64,000 nt of DNA from the NCBI GenBank assembly GCA_964428335.1, contig CAYRXW010000002.1, forward strand, positions 62,001-126,000, read 5' to 3'. The notes under the pieces are model-generated. The model saw only the letters and a list, made by a program, of their open reading frames with translations, was not told the DNA's origin and searched no databases. The stretch comes from GW2011-AR15 sp964428335. GTDB taxonomy: Archaea > Nanobdellota > Nanobdellia > Woesearchaeales > GW2011-AR15. Positions 36,825 to 44,002 of the stretch are shown here, piece by piece. Each line of letters begins with the position of its first letter. The first letter of the stretch is position 1. The position numbers and the translations under genes were made by a program.

Positions 36825-36900
36825 CACTGGACATCCTCGTTCATCACTCGGAAACCAGTGAACAATGGTTCACTGGACATCCTCGCGTGAGGTATATAAA
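36825..36900 (+). repeat. Direct repeats and perfect palindrome upstream of the Pol IV gene
   Basis: CACTGGACATCCTCG occurs at 36825-36839 and again at 36871-36885, 46 bp apart. Overlapping the second copy is a perfect inverted repeat CCAGTGAAC-AATG-GTTCACTGG (36855-36876), and CCTC-GCGT-GAGG (36881-36892) follows at once. A TATA-like GGTATATAAA (36891-36900) comes next, placing the array directly upstream of the core promoter of the polymerase gene at 36925. It could be an operator array or a small mobile or structured element; no protein is encoded here. Confidence 0.55.
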
Positions 36901-36924
36901 TCATTGTTTTAAGTAACTTCTCTC

Positions 36925-37962
36925 ATGTATCTTCACATAGACATGGACTGCTATTTCTGTGCATGTGAGGAGAAAAGAGATCCAGGGCTGAAAGGCAAGC
37001 CGGTGATAGTAGGATATAGAGGAAGGCGTGGAGTCGTCTCCACTGCAAACTATGAGGCAAGAAAATATGGTGTTCATTCGGCATTGCCTATGGCAATAGC
37101 TGAAAAAAAATGCCCTGAGGCCATATATGTAGAGCCTGATTTCAGGTTCTATAGCGAAGAGTCAATTAAGATAATGATGATATTAAAGGCATTTGACCAA
37201 GATGTGAGTCAGGTTTCAATCGATGAGGCATATCTAGACATTAGAGGCATTAAAGAAAAATTTCATTCACCTTATGATGCTGCAAGACATATCCAGGAAG
37301 AGATTATATCCAAAACAGGACTGTCCTGCTCAATAGGGGTTGCAGATTCAAAGCTTGTTGCGAAGATTGCAACAGAATTCAAAAAGCCAGGAGGAATAAC
37401 CGTTGTTGAAGATACTCCAGGTTTTCTCTCGCCTCTTGCAATAGAAAAGATACCTGGCATAGGGAAAAAAAGCGTCCTTTATTACAACAAGAATGGAGTC
37501 TATAAAGTAAAAGATTTGATTGAGATGAACCGTTTTGTTGTTCTGGAGAGATTTGGTATGCATGGGGTCTACCTCCAGCAGATAGCGCTTGGAGAAAAGG
37601 CAACTGTTTTTCATAAGCCAAGCGAAAGGTCCTTAAGCAGAGAGAGGACGTTCATTGAGGATGTTTCAGACCTCAGGGAGATACTGCATTGTATAGAAAC
37701 ACTTTGCGAGCTTTGCTATGAGGACCTTAAGACTGATTATTACAGGACAATAATCGTGAAGATTAGGTTTTCAGACTTTATGACAATAACAAAAAGCCAT
37801 TCTTTAGGGCTTTCTACAAAGTCGCTTGATGTCTTAAAGCAGTATTCAAAAAAACTGTTTTTTCTTGCGCACAAGAGGAAGAAAATAAGGCTGATTGGTG
37901 TGAAGCTAAGCGGACTTAAGAATATGGAGTATGTGCAGAAGAAAATTTTGGAATATATTTGA
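36925..37962 (+). CDS. dinB: DNA polymerase IV (Y-family, Dpo4/DinB)
   Basis: Translesion polymerase. The palm carries the catalytic acidic residues in HIDMDCYF (D6) and VSIDEAYLD (D100, E101); the steric-gate position is F11. The finger motif RGRRGVVSTANYEARKYGV, a thumb helix-hairpin-helix (IEKIPGIGKKSV) and a little-finger domain with RERTF follow. At 345 residues it is family-normal. The last residues, QKKILEYI, resemble a PCNA-interacting box (Q-x-x-I-x-x-Y). TATA spacing predicts a leaderless start. Upstream repeats (36825-36892) may regulate it. Confidence 0.92.
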   Translation: MYLHIDMDCYFCACEEKRDPGLKGKPVIVGYRGRRGVVSTANYEARKYGVHSALPMAIAEKKCPEAIYVEPDFRFYSEESIKIMMILKAFDQDVSQVSIDEAYLDIRGIKEKFHSPYDAARHIQEEIISKTGLSCSIGVADSKLVAKIATEFKKPGGITVVEDTPGFLSPLAIEKIPGIGKKSVLYYNKNGVYKVKDLIEMNRFVVLERFGMHGVYLQQIALGEKATVFHKPSERSLSRERTFIEDVSDLREILHCIETLCELCYEDLKTDYYRTIIVKIRFSDFMTITKSHSLGLSTKSLDVLKQYSKKLFFLAHKRKKIRLIGVKLSGLKNMEYVQKKILEYI

Positions 37963-38026
37963 AATCTATTGTATTCATTAAATTAACAGATATGTTTATA
38001 TATTTATTATTTTTAATTACTTTATA

Positions 38027-38765
38027 ATGGTTACATTTCAGGAAGCGAAACTAAATGCAGGATTAAGACAAATATATTTAGATGAATTAGTAAACGCTCA
38101 ATTTCAAGTTACAGGAGCTCCAAATTATCTGGGTAAAGTAATATATGATCACAATAAGCAAGAGCTTTTTAATTACGCAAAAAGCCTTTTTCCAGATGCA
38201 CAAGAAGGTGAAATCGCCATTATGTTAAGGACGCAAGGTATGGGTTCAGATTTCAATGTATTCAGCAGGATTGATTCTTATGGAGATAATATTCCTAGGC
38301 ATGTATTTGTTGCAAGCCAGGCGTTTGAGGTTTCTGAAGCTGAAATCTGAGTTATTTGATCATGAATTAGAACATTGTAGGTTGCAATACGAAGGAATAA
38401 CTTATCCAACACTTAGCAAAAATTTATCACCTTTATCCCATATTTATGTAACTTCAGATGGAATCGGATTAATTGAAGAGCTGATTGCGTATACAAATGA
38501 ATACAAAGGTTTGGAGAAATGGGGAATTGATACAGAAGAAAAAAGGAAAGAAATTGTTTCAAATATGAAACAGTATATCCATGCTTTAGAAAGAGTAGCT
38601 TATGAAGGGAATGAATATGTAAGAATATTCAGTGAGCCAATTATCAATGGTTTTTTATCCTACTTAAACTGGCAAGTGCCTGATGCATTCAAAGAAGATG
38701 CTGCTGCACCACAAAAGAAAGGAAAATGGAAGGACTGGGTTTTCAAAAAGATAGGAATTAAATGA
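38027..38765 (+). pseudogene. HExxH putative metalloprotease interrupted by a frameshift
   Basis: Two overlapping reading frames together look like one protein. The first runs from ATG 38027 (good TATA at about 37994-38005) to TGA 38348-38350, ending VFVASQAFEVSEAEI. The continuation in the +1 frame is SELFDHELEHCRLQYEG and runs to 38765. The second part holds an HELEH zinc-protease motif directly after the break. Its only upstream start in that frame (38256) gives an implausible leader overlapping the first frame. Either a one-base insertion or two-base deletion has broken the gene, or there is a sequencing error or recoding. The intact family is unknown to me. Confidence 0.65.
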
Positions 38766-38832
38766 ACTGATATTATTGAGCCTTTAAAACAAAAACTGGG
38801 CCTGGCCAGATTCGAACTGGCGACCTTTGCCG

Positions 38833-38856
38833 CATTCAAATCCCAAATAAGGATTC
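38833..38856 (-). other. Canonical 37/38 tRNA intron (24 nt)
   Basis: It lies directly 3' of A37 of the CAC anticodon loop. AATCC...GGATT forms a short intron hairpin, and removing the segment restores a seven-base anticodon loop and a perfect five-pair stem. Confidence 0.8.
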
Positions 38857-38874
38857 TGTGAAGGCAATGTCATA

Positions 38875-38923
38875 TGCGGCGCGTCGCATACCAGCGAATC
38901 GCATTTTGCGATTTTAGCGCGTA
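38875..38923 (-). other. Non-canonical D-loop tRNA intron (49 nt)
   Basis: It lies between C20 and the remainder of the D-loop. Exon GCGGC can pair with intron GCCGC (38880-38876), leaving three-base bulges TAC and ATA at the two splice points, with the D-stem GTC/GAC as outer helix: a bulge-helix-bulge-like target for archaeal splicing endonuclease. The interior carries a second hairpin, ATCGCA-AAA-TGCGAT. Confidence 0.75.
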
Positions 38924-39091
38924 GCCGCTAGACCACAAGCCCTTAAGTATGTGATAAATTTCTATGGTTATTAAGCTTTGGGAAGAGATTCAAAATATTT
39001 TTGAATGACCAGGAGAACGGATAAGAAAAACCTTAACATCTCGGAGAAATAGTCCAAATCTTTTTTATATTTGCATCCATTCGCAAGGGAA

Positions 39092-39733
39092 ATGCCTCCA
39101 ACTAATTATGCAGGTCCTGTCCTAAAGAATGTCATATATCACTTAGAGGATGATCCTTATGTAGACTCGTTCTATGAGCTTTTTGCTTGGGATGCTGAAA
39201 CAGTATTTGGACAGAAGGACAAGCCTATCATAATAAAATCAGACTTATTTGAAGATAGCGTAGATGAGTCCCTAGACAAATCCACGGAGGAGGAAGTCCT
39301 GCTGAAGTTGGAGAGGAATGGAACAATTGGAGACATCATAAGGAAGATACATGATGCAAAGGGAAAGCCAGTCATAGTGTCCATGGATTGCGGTGTTGTG
39401 GCAAGGAAGCTCATCGAGAATGGATATATTCCAAGTGCCATCATAACAGACAGAGCATATTTTATGAATGGTTTAACCACTATATATTGGCTCTTAGAAC
39501 ATGGCTTTCAGGACTATCTTCCTTTAGGTCTTTCGGGAACCAGGATTGAAAGCGACTGGCCTTATTCAAATGGGATATCCGATTTTGAGAAGAAGTATTA
39601 TGGAGTCGACGGAGGGACACCTATTCCAAATAGGTATTTCTACAAGGGTAATAGGAGTGAAATGCCCTTCTACGAGACTCTTGCTGCTACAATGAAGTAT
39701 CACCTAGAGAAATTTGGTATAAAAAAGATTTAA
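39092..39733 (+). CDS. Hypothetical protein between two tRNA-Val genes
   Basis: ATG 39092 is chosen because the TATA-like TTTTTTATAT (39061-39070) places the transcript start on it; an in-frame TTG at 39071 overlaps the promoter. The 213-residue product is soluble, with a central PVIVSMDCGVVARKLIENGYIPSAIITD stretch resembling an alpha/beta Rossmann-like core. No family recognised. It runs opposite to the flanking tRNA genes. Confidence 0.65.
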   Translation: MPPTNYAGPVLKNVIYHLEDDPYVDSFYELFAWDAETVFGQKDKPIIIKSDLFEDSVDESLDKSTEEEVLLKLERNGTIGDIIRKIHDAKGKPVIVSMDCGVVARKLIENGYIPSAIITDRAYFMNGLTTIYWLLEHGFQDYLPLGLSGTRIESDWPYSNGISDFEKKYYGVDGGTPIPNRYFYKGNRSEMPFYETLAATMKYHLEKFGIKKI

Positions 39734-39806
39734 TAGGATTTCTTCAGTATCTTCATGTTAAATATGACATGAAAAATCAGGTTCTATATACAGAAATAAA
39801 AAAATG

Positions 39807-39879
39807 TGGGCCCGACCAGATTCGAACTGGTGACATTCTCCGTGTAAGGGAGACATCATAGCCACTAGACCACGGGCCC
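39807..39879 (-). tRNA. tRNA-Val (TAC)
   Basis: A 73-nt cloverleaf without intron: acceptor GGGCCCG/CGGGCCC, D-arm GTCTAGTGGCTATGAT, anticodon stem TCTCC/GGAGA with loop CTTACAC (anticodon TAC), variable ATGTC, T-arm ACCAG-TTCGAAT-CTGGT, discriminator A. CCA is not encoded. It is a close relative of the neighbouring tRNA-Val (CAC), consistent with local duplication. Confidence 0.95.
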
Positions 39880-39911
39880 GTTTATATGACTTTAAATATT
39901 AAAATAAAAAA

Positions 39912-40490
39912 TTAATTGGCTCTTCTGCCATTTGCTCTATGGCTTGGTCTCATCTTTTCAGCGCCTTTTCCTTTATTCAGAAGCCCTCTGCTTCTTTTTC
40001 CAGCGCCTGTAAGACCTCTTTCAACCCTGTTCCTGTGCTGAGGCTCTGAAATCCATGCAAATTCTTTCCTTGAAAGGACTTCAGGATGGTTTTTATCAAC
40101 CATAATGACTTCATACCAGATATAATTTCCGTCTTCTCCTACCCAGTATGAGTTTAACACTTCGCAGTTCACATAAAGCTTATTTGTTCTCTGTTCAGCA
40201 ACCCTTTGGTAGTTCATAGCAACTATTTTCATTCTTCTTCTTGCTTTTGACCTTCTACCTTTTCTTATCTGAGGCCTCTGCCTTCCGCCCCTTGTGACTC
40301 TCTGCCTTACTATAAAAACTCCCTGGATTGATTTGTATCCCAGGTTCCTTGCCCTGTCAAGCCTTGTCGGCCTTTCAAGCCTTACGCTTACAGGTTCCCT
40401 TCTCCATTCTATAAGCCTTGACTTCCAAAGTTCAGGCATGTTTTCCTTTGGCTTTTTCCAAAGTTCCTTGATATATTTGTATATTCCCAT
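39912..40490 (-). CDS. rpl15e: 50S ribosomal protein L15e
   Basis: Starts MGIYKYIKELWKKPKENMPE, the standard N-terminus of archaeal L15e, and continues with the basic YKSIQGVFIVRQRVTRGGR core and the conserved GLTGAGKRSRGL tail. ATG 40490 has an AGGTGA SD eight bases upstream; an in-frame GTG at 40502 lies inside that SD and is rejected. The product is a rRNA-binding component of the large subunit. Its leader contains a small inverted repeat GGACT-CA-AGTCC (40542-40553). Confidence 0.95.
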   Translation of the reverse strand: MGIYKYIKELWKKPKENMPELWKSRLIEWRREPVSVRLERPTRLDRARNLGYKSIQGVFIVRQRVTRGGRQRPQIRKGRRSKARRRMKIVAMNYQRVAEQRTNKLYVNCEVLNSYWVGEDGNYIWYEVIMVDKNHPEVLSRKEFAWISEPQHRNRVERGLTGAGKRSRGLLNKGKGAEKMRPSHRANGRRAN

Positions 40491-40659
40491 TTTGTTATTC
40501 ACCTTTAAGATTCAGGCTGGCCCATCGCATAAAAAGCGTTTGGACTCAAGTCCCACATTTCTTAGGCATGAGAAAAACCAGATGATTTAAAAAGCTTTCT
40601 TATGAAATCACTCTCATGAAACAAAAAACTATATAAGACAAAATATTTTTGAAGAGAAT

Positions 40660-41268
40660 ATGGAAGAAATCGATTATGATCAGATAAGGGAGAATTTAAA
40701 GAAAGACAGCGTGTATACAGAAAAAGCATACACTGGAAAAAAAGCAAAAACACCGAAAAAAGGTGTTTATGTCCTGGCTGCTATTGTTATTGCAGCAGTA
40801 TTTCTCTTTGCCCTGGTCAGGCCGGCTGTGATAGGTTATTCAGTCTATGGAAATGTAAAAAAGAGCGGCCTTGCGACAAACGATTACAGCCTGAACGTCG
40901 AAAGCTTAAACAGCAGGCTAAAAGAGACAGAAAATAATCTGATTTCTTGCACAGAGCAAAAATCGCAGGCTGAATCAGCGCTTGCAGGAAAGGATTCAGA
41001 GATTGAATCAGTTGGGGAAGATTTGGATGAACTAAATGAAGAAGTTGATAAAAGAAATGAAGAGATAAGGACATTAAATGAGAAAAACAGCGAAATTGAA
41101 TCTGAATTAGAAGAAGAAAAAAACAACTATTCAGAGCTTCTGAAAAACTCAGCAAGGACAATCTGCTGCAAGGAAAAGGTTGATAATGAGAAAATAGACT
41201 TTTACACAGTGGAAGATGGAAAAATAACCTGCAGCGAAGAATCTGGTGAAGAGCTTAAGTGCTGGTAA
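40660..41268 (+). CDS. Single-pass membrane protein with exterior coiled coil
   Basis: A cytosolic N-terminus of about 35 residues (basic, YTGKKAKTPKK) is followed by one TM helix (VYVLAAIVIAAVFLFALV), then a long heptad-rich coiled coil (about residues 75-160) and a short Cys-containing tail (ICCKEK, ITCSEE, ending CW). The likely topology is N-in, coiled coil outside. The TATA-like ACTATATAAG (about 40628-40637) supports the start. No named family; it may be a structural or tethering protein. Confidence 0.7.
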   Translation: MEEIDYDQIRENLKKDSVYTEKAYTGKKAKTPKKGVYVLAAIVIAAVFLFALVRPAVIGYSVYGNVKKSGLATNDYSLNVESLNSRLKETENNLISCTEQKSQAESALAGKDSEIESVGEDLDELNEEVDKRNEEIRTLNEKNSEIESELEEEKNNYSELLKNSARTICCKEKVDNEKIDFYTVEDGKITCSEESGEELKCW

Positions 41269-41276
41269 AGGCAATC

Positions 41277-41389
41277 TTTTTATAGAACTTCTTTCTTCTT
41301 TTGTTTGCTGAGGTTAAAACCTTGGGTTTCACTTAATATAAAGTGATTAAATAACTCTAAAAAGGAATTTCAGCGGAGAATGAATAAAA
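41277..41389 (+). promoter_or_regulatory. Promoter and structured leader of the S6e gene
   Basis: The TATA-like TTTTTATAG (41277-41285) predicts transcription from about 41307 and a leader of roughly 83 nt. It holds two inverted repeats, AGGTT-AA-AACCT (41311-41322) and TCACTT-AATATA-AAGTGA (41329-41346), before a GGAGA SD (41375-41379). A leader this long is unusual in this mostly leaderless window and may mediate autoregulation. Confidence 0.45.
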
Positions 41390-41794
41390 ATGGTACAGTT
41401 TAAACTTGTTATAGGAGATAAGTCAGGAAAGTGCAAGCAGGTTGAAGTTAAAGACGACAATGCAAAGTTTTTTGTCGGAAAAAAGATAGGGGATAAAGTA
41501 AAAGGCGAATCAGTTGATATGCCAGGCTATGAATTTGAAATTTCAGGAGGGGCAGATTACTGCGGATTCCCTATGAGAAAAGACGTAGAAGGGCCTGTAA
41601 GAAAGCAGATAATGATTGTAAAGGGCATTGGACTAAGAAAATCAGACAATGGTGTCAAATATAGAAGGACAGTATGCGGGAACATGATACATGAAAAAAC
41701 TTCGCAGATATCACTTAAGGTCCTAAAAGCAGGAAAAGCACCTTTATTTGAGGAAGCAAAAGCTGAAGAGAAACCAGCTGAATCACCTAAATAA
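41390..41794 (+). CDS. rps6e: 30S ribosomal protein S6e
   Basis: The N-terminus MVQFKLVIGDKSGKCKQVEV, the GDKVKGESVDMPGYEFEISGGADYCGFPMR core and the KGIGLRKSDNGVKYRRTVCGN segment are characteristic of S6e. The length of 134 residues is normal for archaea, which lack the long eukaryotic tail; the C-terminus is Glu/Lys/Ala-rich. The product is a small-subunit component. Confidence 0.95.
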   Translation: MVQFKLVIGDKSGKCKQVEVKDDNAKFFVGKKIGDKVKGESVDMPGYEFEISGGADYCGFPMRKDVEGPVRKQIMIVKGIGLRKSDNGVKYRRTVCGNMIHEKTSQISLKVLKAGKAPLFEEAKAEEKPAESPK

Positions 41795-41838
41795 TTAATT
41801 TAGGCTTATTTATATATTATTTTCTAATTCTTTTTTTT

Positions 41839-42393
41839 ATGCAGCTATGGCCTAAATCTAAATGGGATGCATTTGCAGTAAATTATGATGATATTGCAAA
41901 AAAACAGCATTGGATAGCGCCTTATGTATTGGCATATCTTGCAAAAAATTATTTGGACACATCTCATCCGGTTCTTGAAATTGGTTCAGGCACAGGGATT
42001 GCTGGCAGGCTTCTAGCAGATACTTGTGAAATAGTTGACGGAATAGATTTTTCAATAGAAATGCTCAAGCAAGCAAAATCAGTTGGATATAGGCATTTAA
42101 TTGCTGCAAATGCAAGGGTTCCGGTTCCTTTATGTGAAACATATGGAACGATATTTAGTGTTGGTATGTTTGGGGATGTTGTAAGTTATAGACATGTTAA
42201 ACATGTTCTTCCACTACTTAATAAAAATGGAACTATTGCCATTGCAGGAGAACAGTTGCAGCCTTTATCGTTGCTTCTTAAAAAGCAAGGATTTTCGATT
42301 ATGGAGGAAATTGAGAGCATTGCATATATAAAATTCATGGAGAATATGGACCATGTTGTAATTAATTATAATTATATAGTTGCAGTGAGATAA
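41839..42393 (+). CDS. Class I SAM-dependent methyltransferase
   Basis: A 184-residue protein with motif I LEIGSGTGIAGRLLAD, an acidic motif II (VDGIDFSIEMLKQAK) and a motif IV region (GTIFSVGMFGDVVSY). The N-terminal AVNYDDIAKKQHWIAPYVL fits the small-molecule methyltransferase type. A TATA-like TTTATATATTA upstream predicts a leaderless start. The substrate is unknown. Confidence 0.8.
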   Translation: MQLWPKSKWDAFAVNYDDIAKKQHWIAPYVLAYLAKNYLDTSHPVLEIGSGTGIAGRLLADTCEIVDGIDFSIEMLKQAKSVGYRHLIAANARVPVPLCETYGTIFSVGMFGDVVSYRHVKHVLPLLNKNGTIAIAGEQLQPLSLLLKKQGFSIMEEIESIAYIKFMENMDHVVINYNYIVAVR

Positions 42394-42425
42394 ATTTATT
42401 ATATTGTGTTACTTATAGCAGGATT

Positions 42426-42719
42426 ATGACTTTTTGCCCAAGATGCGGTTCACTATTAATCCCAAGAGCAGGGAAGTTGAAATGCGAATGCGGCTATTCC
42501 CAGGACGGATACCTTAAATTTTCTGAAAAGATAGAGAATAAGCCAATAGAGATTATTGATGAAAATTTCAATTATGGGGAGTCCCCTGTTCCAATAGTTT
42601 GCTGGAACTGCGGGCATACCGGCGCATTTGTCAAGGTGAACTTTGGAAGGAGTGATGAAGCGCCTCTAAGGATATATAAATGCGAGAAATGCAGGAAAGT
42701 ATGGAGAAGCTCAAAATAA
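42426..42719 (+). CDS. TFS-like transcription elongation factor / RNA polymerase subunit M
   Basis: Two zinc ribbons: C4-x2-C7 with C20-x-C22, and C59-x2-C62 with C86-x2-C89. The second carries GRSDEAPLRIYKCEKC, corresponding to the RSADEP...FYKC hairpin of TFS, whose acidic pair (here D77, E78) enters the polymerase active site and stimulates RNA cleavage. At 97 residues it is slightly short. The context differs slightly from canonical TFS, so a paralog is possible. Confidence 0.8.
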   Translation: MTFCPRCGSLLIPRAGKLKCECGYSQDGYLKFSEKIENKPIEIIDENFNYGESPVPIVCWNCGHTGAFVKVNFGRSDEAPLRIYKCEKCRKVWRSSK

Positions 42720-42786
42720 ATTATACTCTTTAGTTTAATGTTCATAAACCAAAAGTATATATATTAAAAAACATATCTGTTAATTA

Positions 42787-43068
42787 ATGATAGCCAGCCA
42801 ATGGGCTCTAAAACTTGAAGAATTAGTGTTTGGCAAGTGTGATTCTATTGAATTTTGTGAAGGGATATCAAGGGAAGAAGTGGTTGAAGAGATAAATCAT
42901 CTGATTGTTTCCTGCCACCCAAATGTTCATCTCAACGGGAAATTCATTAATCCCAACGAGTCAAACTATCTTGCATATGATTTATGCGTTTCTGATATAA
43001 CCAAATTTGATTTTAATTCTATAAGGATATTGGATTTTGGGAATAAACTTCAGGTTGTCAGGCTCTGA
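42787..43068 (+). CDS. Small hypothetical protein
   Basis: A 93-residue soluble protein without TM or recognised motif. A TATA-like AGTATATATATT (about 42754-42766) is spaced for a leaderless start at ATG 42787. Two Cys near the N-terminus (FGKCDSIEFCEG) are not in a zinc-ribbon arrangement. Function unknown. Confidence 0.5.
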   Translation: MIASQWALKLEELVFGKCDSIEFCEGISREEVVEEINHLIVSCHPNVHLNGKFINPNESNYLAYDLCVSDITKFDFNSIRILDFGNKLQVVRL

Positions 43069-43125
43069 TTCTTTTCAGCTTTGTTAGCTATTAATTATAT
43101 AAATCCAAATTAATTTCAGCATAAA

Positions 43126-43170
43126 ATGTCTATAATCTTTTTTATTGAGCACAATTTCTCATCTAATTAA
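43126..43170 (+). other. Possible 14-codon leaderless upstream ORF
   Basis: A TATA-like TTATATAAAT (43095-43104) places the transcript start on ATG 43126, which opens a 14-codon frame (MSIIFFIEHNFSSN) ending in TAA at 43168-43170, one base before ATG 43172 of the next gene. This arrangement would favour termination-reinitiation. It may equally be chance or a remnant of a longer N-terminus. Confidence 0.35.
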
Positions 43171-43171
43171 A

Positions 43172-44002
43172 ATGACAATAACAGCTATTGTAGAGGATTT
43201 TGAACTAAAAAAAGAAGATTCCTTAGCTCTGAAAGAAGCAAGGCTTTCTTTTATTGACAGGTTGGTTATGGGTTCATGGGACTTTTCAAGATATGTAGGG
43301 ATAGGCATATTAGCATTGCCGACACTTTATAATATCGGCGCAAGGCTGATAAGTCCAGACATGATGTTTGTTGGTGATAAGGAAGCTCATATGATGACCT
43401 TTGCAGCATTTGCAGCGATTGCGCCTATGGGATTATATACTCTATATCCATATGCAAAAGAAAAATTATCAGAATATTATCATAAGCTTTTCCCGATAAA
43501 AAAGCCTCGTGCAAAGCATAAGTACTCACTTTTTGCAAAAGCTTCCATTGCCCTTGTCACATATGCAGCCTGCGTTTTAGTAACTTATCACGCAGCAAAT
43601 TCCATTGGTCCGGGAATTGAATATTTACAGTCTCAGGGATTAATTCCAAGGCATGAAATAAAAGTAGATGAAAGTAAGATTTCACCTCTAACTGAATCAA
43701 AATATTACCTGCAGCTTGAAGAAGCAGTATTAGTGGAAGAATCAGCTGCCAATGCACCTTCAATAGATTCAGGTGTGCACGAAAGTTATGCAAGCCTTGA
43801 ACCAAAAAAAGAAGACACATCGCAAGCCAAAAGGGAAAATTCGATTATTAAGGACACATTAAAAGACCTTTTTGCCAATAATATAGGCACTTACTTAGGA
43901 ATATTCTTATCCATTGCAGAAAGGGCAGGCACGTTTGCAAATAATGTATATAAAAATAGGAAGCTAAGAAAAATAACATCAAGCAAACCATATCTGGCTT
44001 AA
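43172..44002 (+). CDS. Hypothetical membrane protein
   Basis: I start at ATG 43172; an in-frame TTG at 43145 lacks an SD. About four hydrophobic segments are visible in the first 145 residues (YVGIGILALPTLYNIGARL, MMTFAAFAAIAPMGLYTLY, ASIALVTYAACVLVTYHA). A polar Glu/Ser-rich linker and a final amphipathic helix follow. No family recognised. It converges on, and overlaps by 4 bp, the NreA gene. Confidence 0.6.
   Translation: MTITAIVEDFELKKEDSLALKEARLSFIDRLVMGSWDFSRYVGIGILALPTLYNIGARLISPDMMFVGDKEAHMMTFAAFAAIAPMGLYTLYPYAKEKLSEYYHKLFPIKKPRAKHKYSLFAKASIALVTYAACVLVTYHAANSIGPGIEYLQSQGLIPRHEIKVDESKISPLTESKYYLQLEEAVLVEESAANAPSIDSGVHESYASLEPKKEDTSQAKRENSIIKDTLKDLFANNIGTYLGIFLSIAERAGTFANNVYKNRKLRKITSSKPYLA

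Larger units (their letters stand above)
38797..38942 (-). tRNA. tRNA-Val (CAC) with two introns
   Basis: Removing 73 nt leaves a perfect 73-nt tRNA. It has acceptor GGGCTTG/CAGGCCC, D-arm GTCTAGCGGC+TATGAC, anticodon stem TTGCC/GGCAA with loop TTCACAC (anticodon CAC, 38860-38858), variable AGGTC, T-arm GCCAG-TTCGAAT-CTGGC and discriminator A. CCA is not encoded. One intron of 24 nt is at the canonical 37/38 site; another of 49 nt interrupts the D-loop. Exons are 38942-38924, 38874-38857 and 38832-38797. Boundaries may shift by one or two bases. Confidence 0.9.

Noticed and set aside
38256..38345. Treating the second half of the HExxH gene as an independent gene starting at 38256
   Set aside because: That start lies inside the first frame and gives a hydrophobic leader unlike the rest; the protein-like sequence begins only after the end of the first frame.
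40542..40553. Small inverted repeat GGACT-CA-AGTCC in the L15e leader as a C/D-box RNA or riboswitch
   Set aside because: Five-base arms only, no C or D box and no further structure; noted only in the L15e entry.
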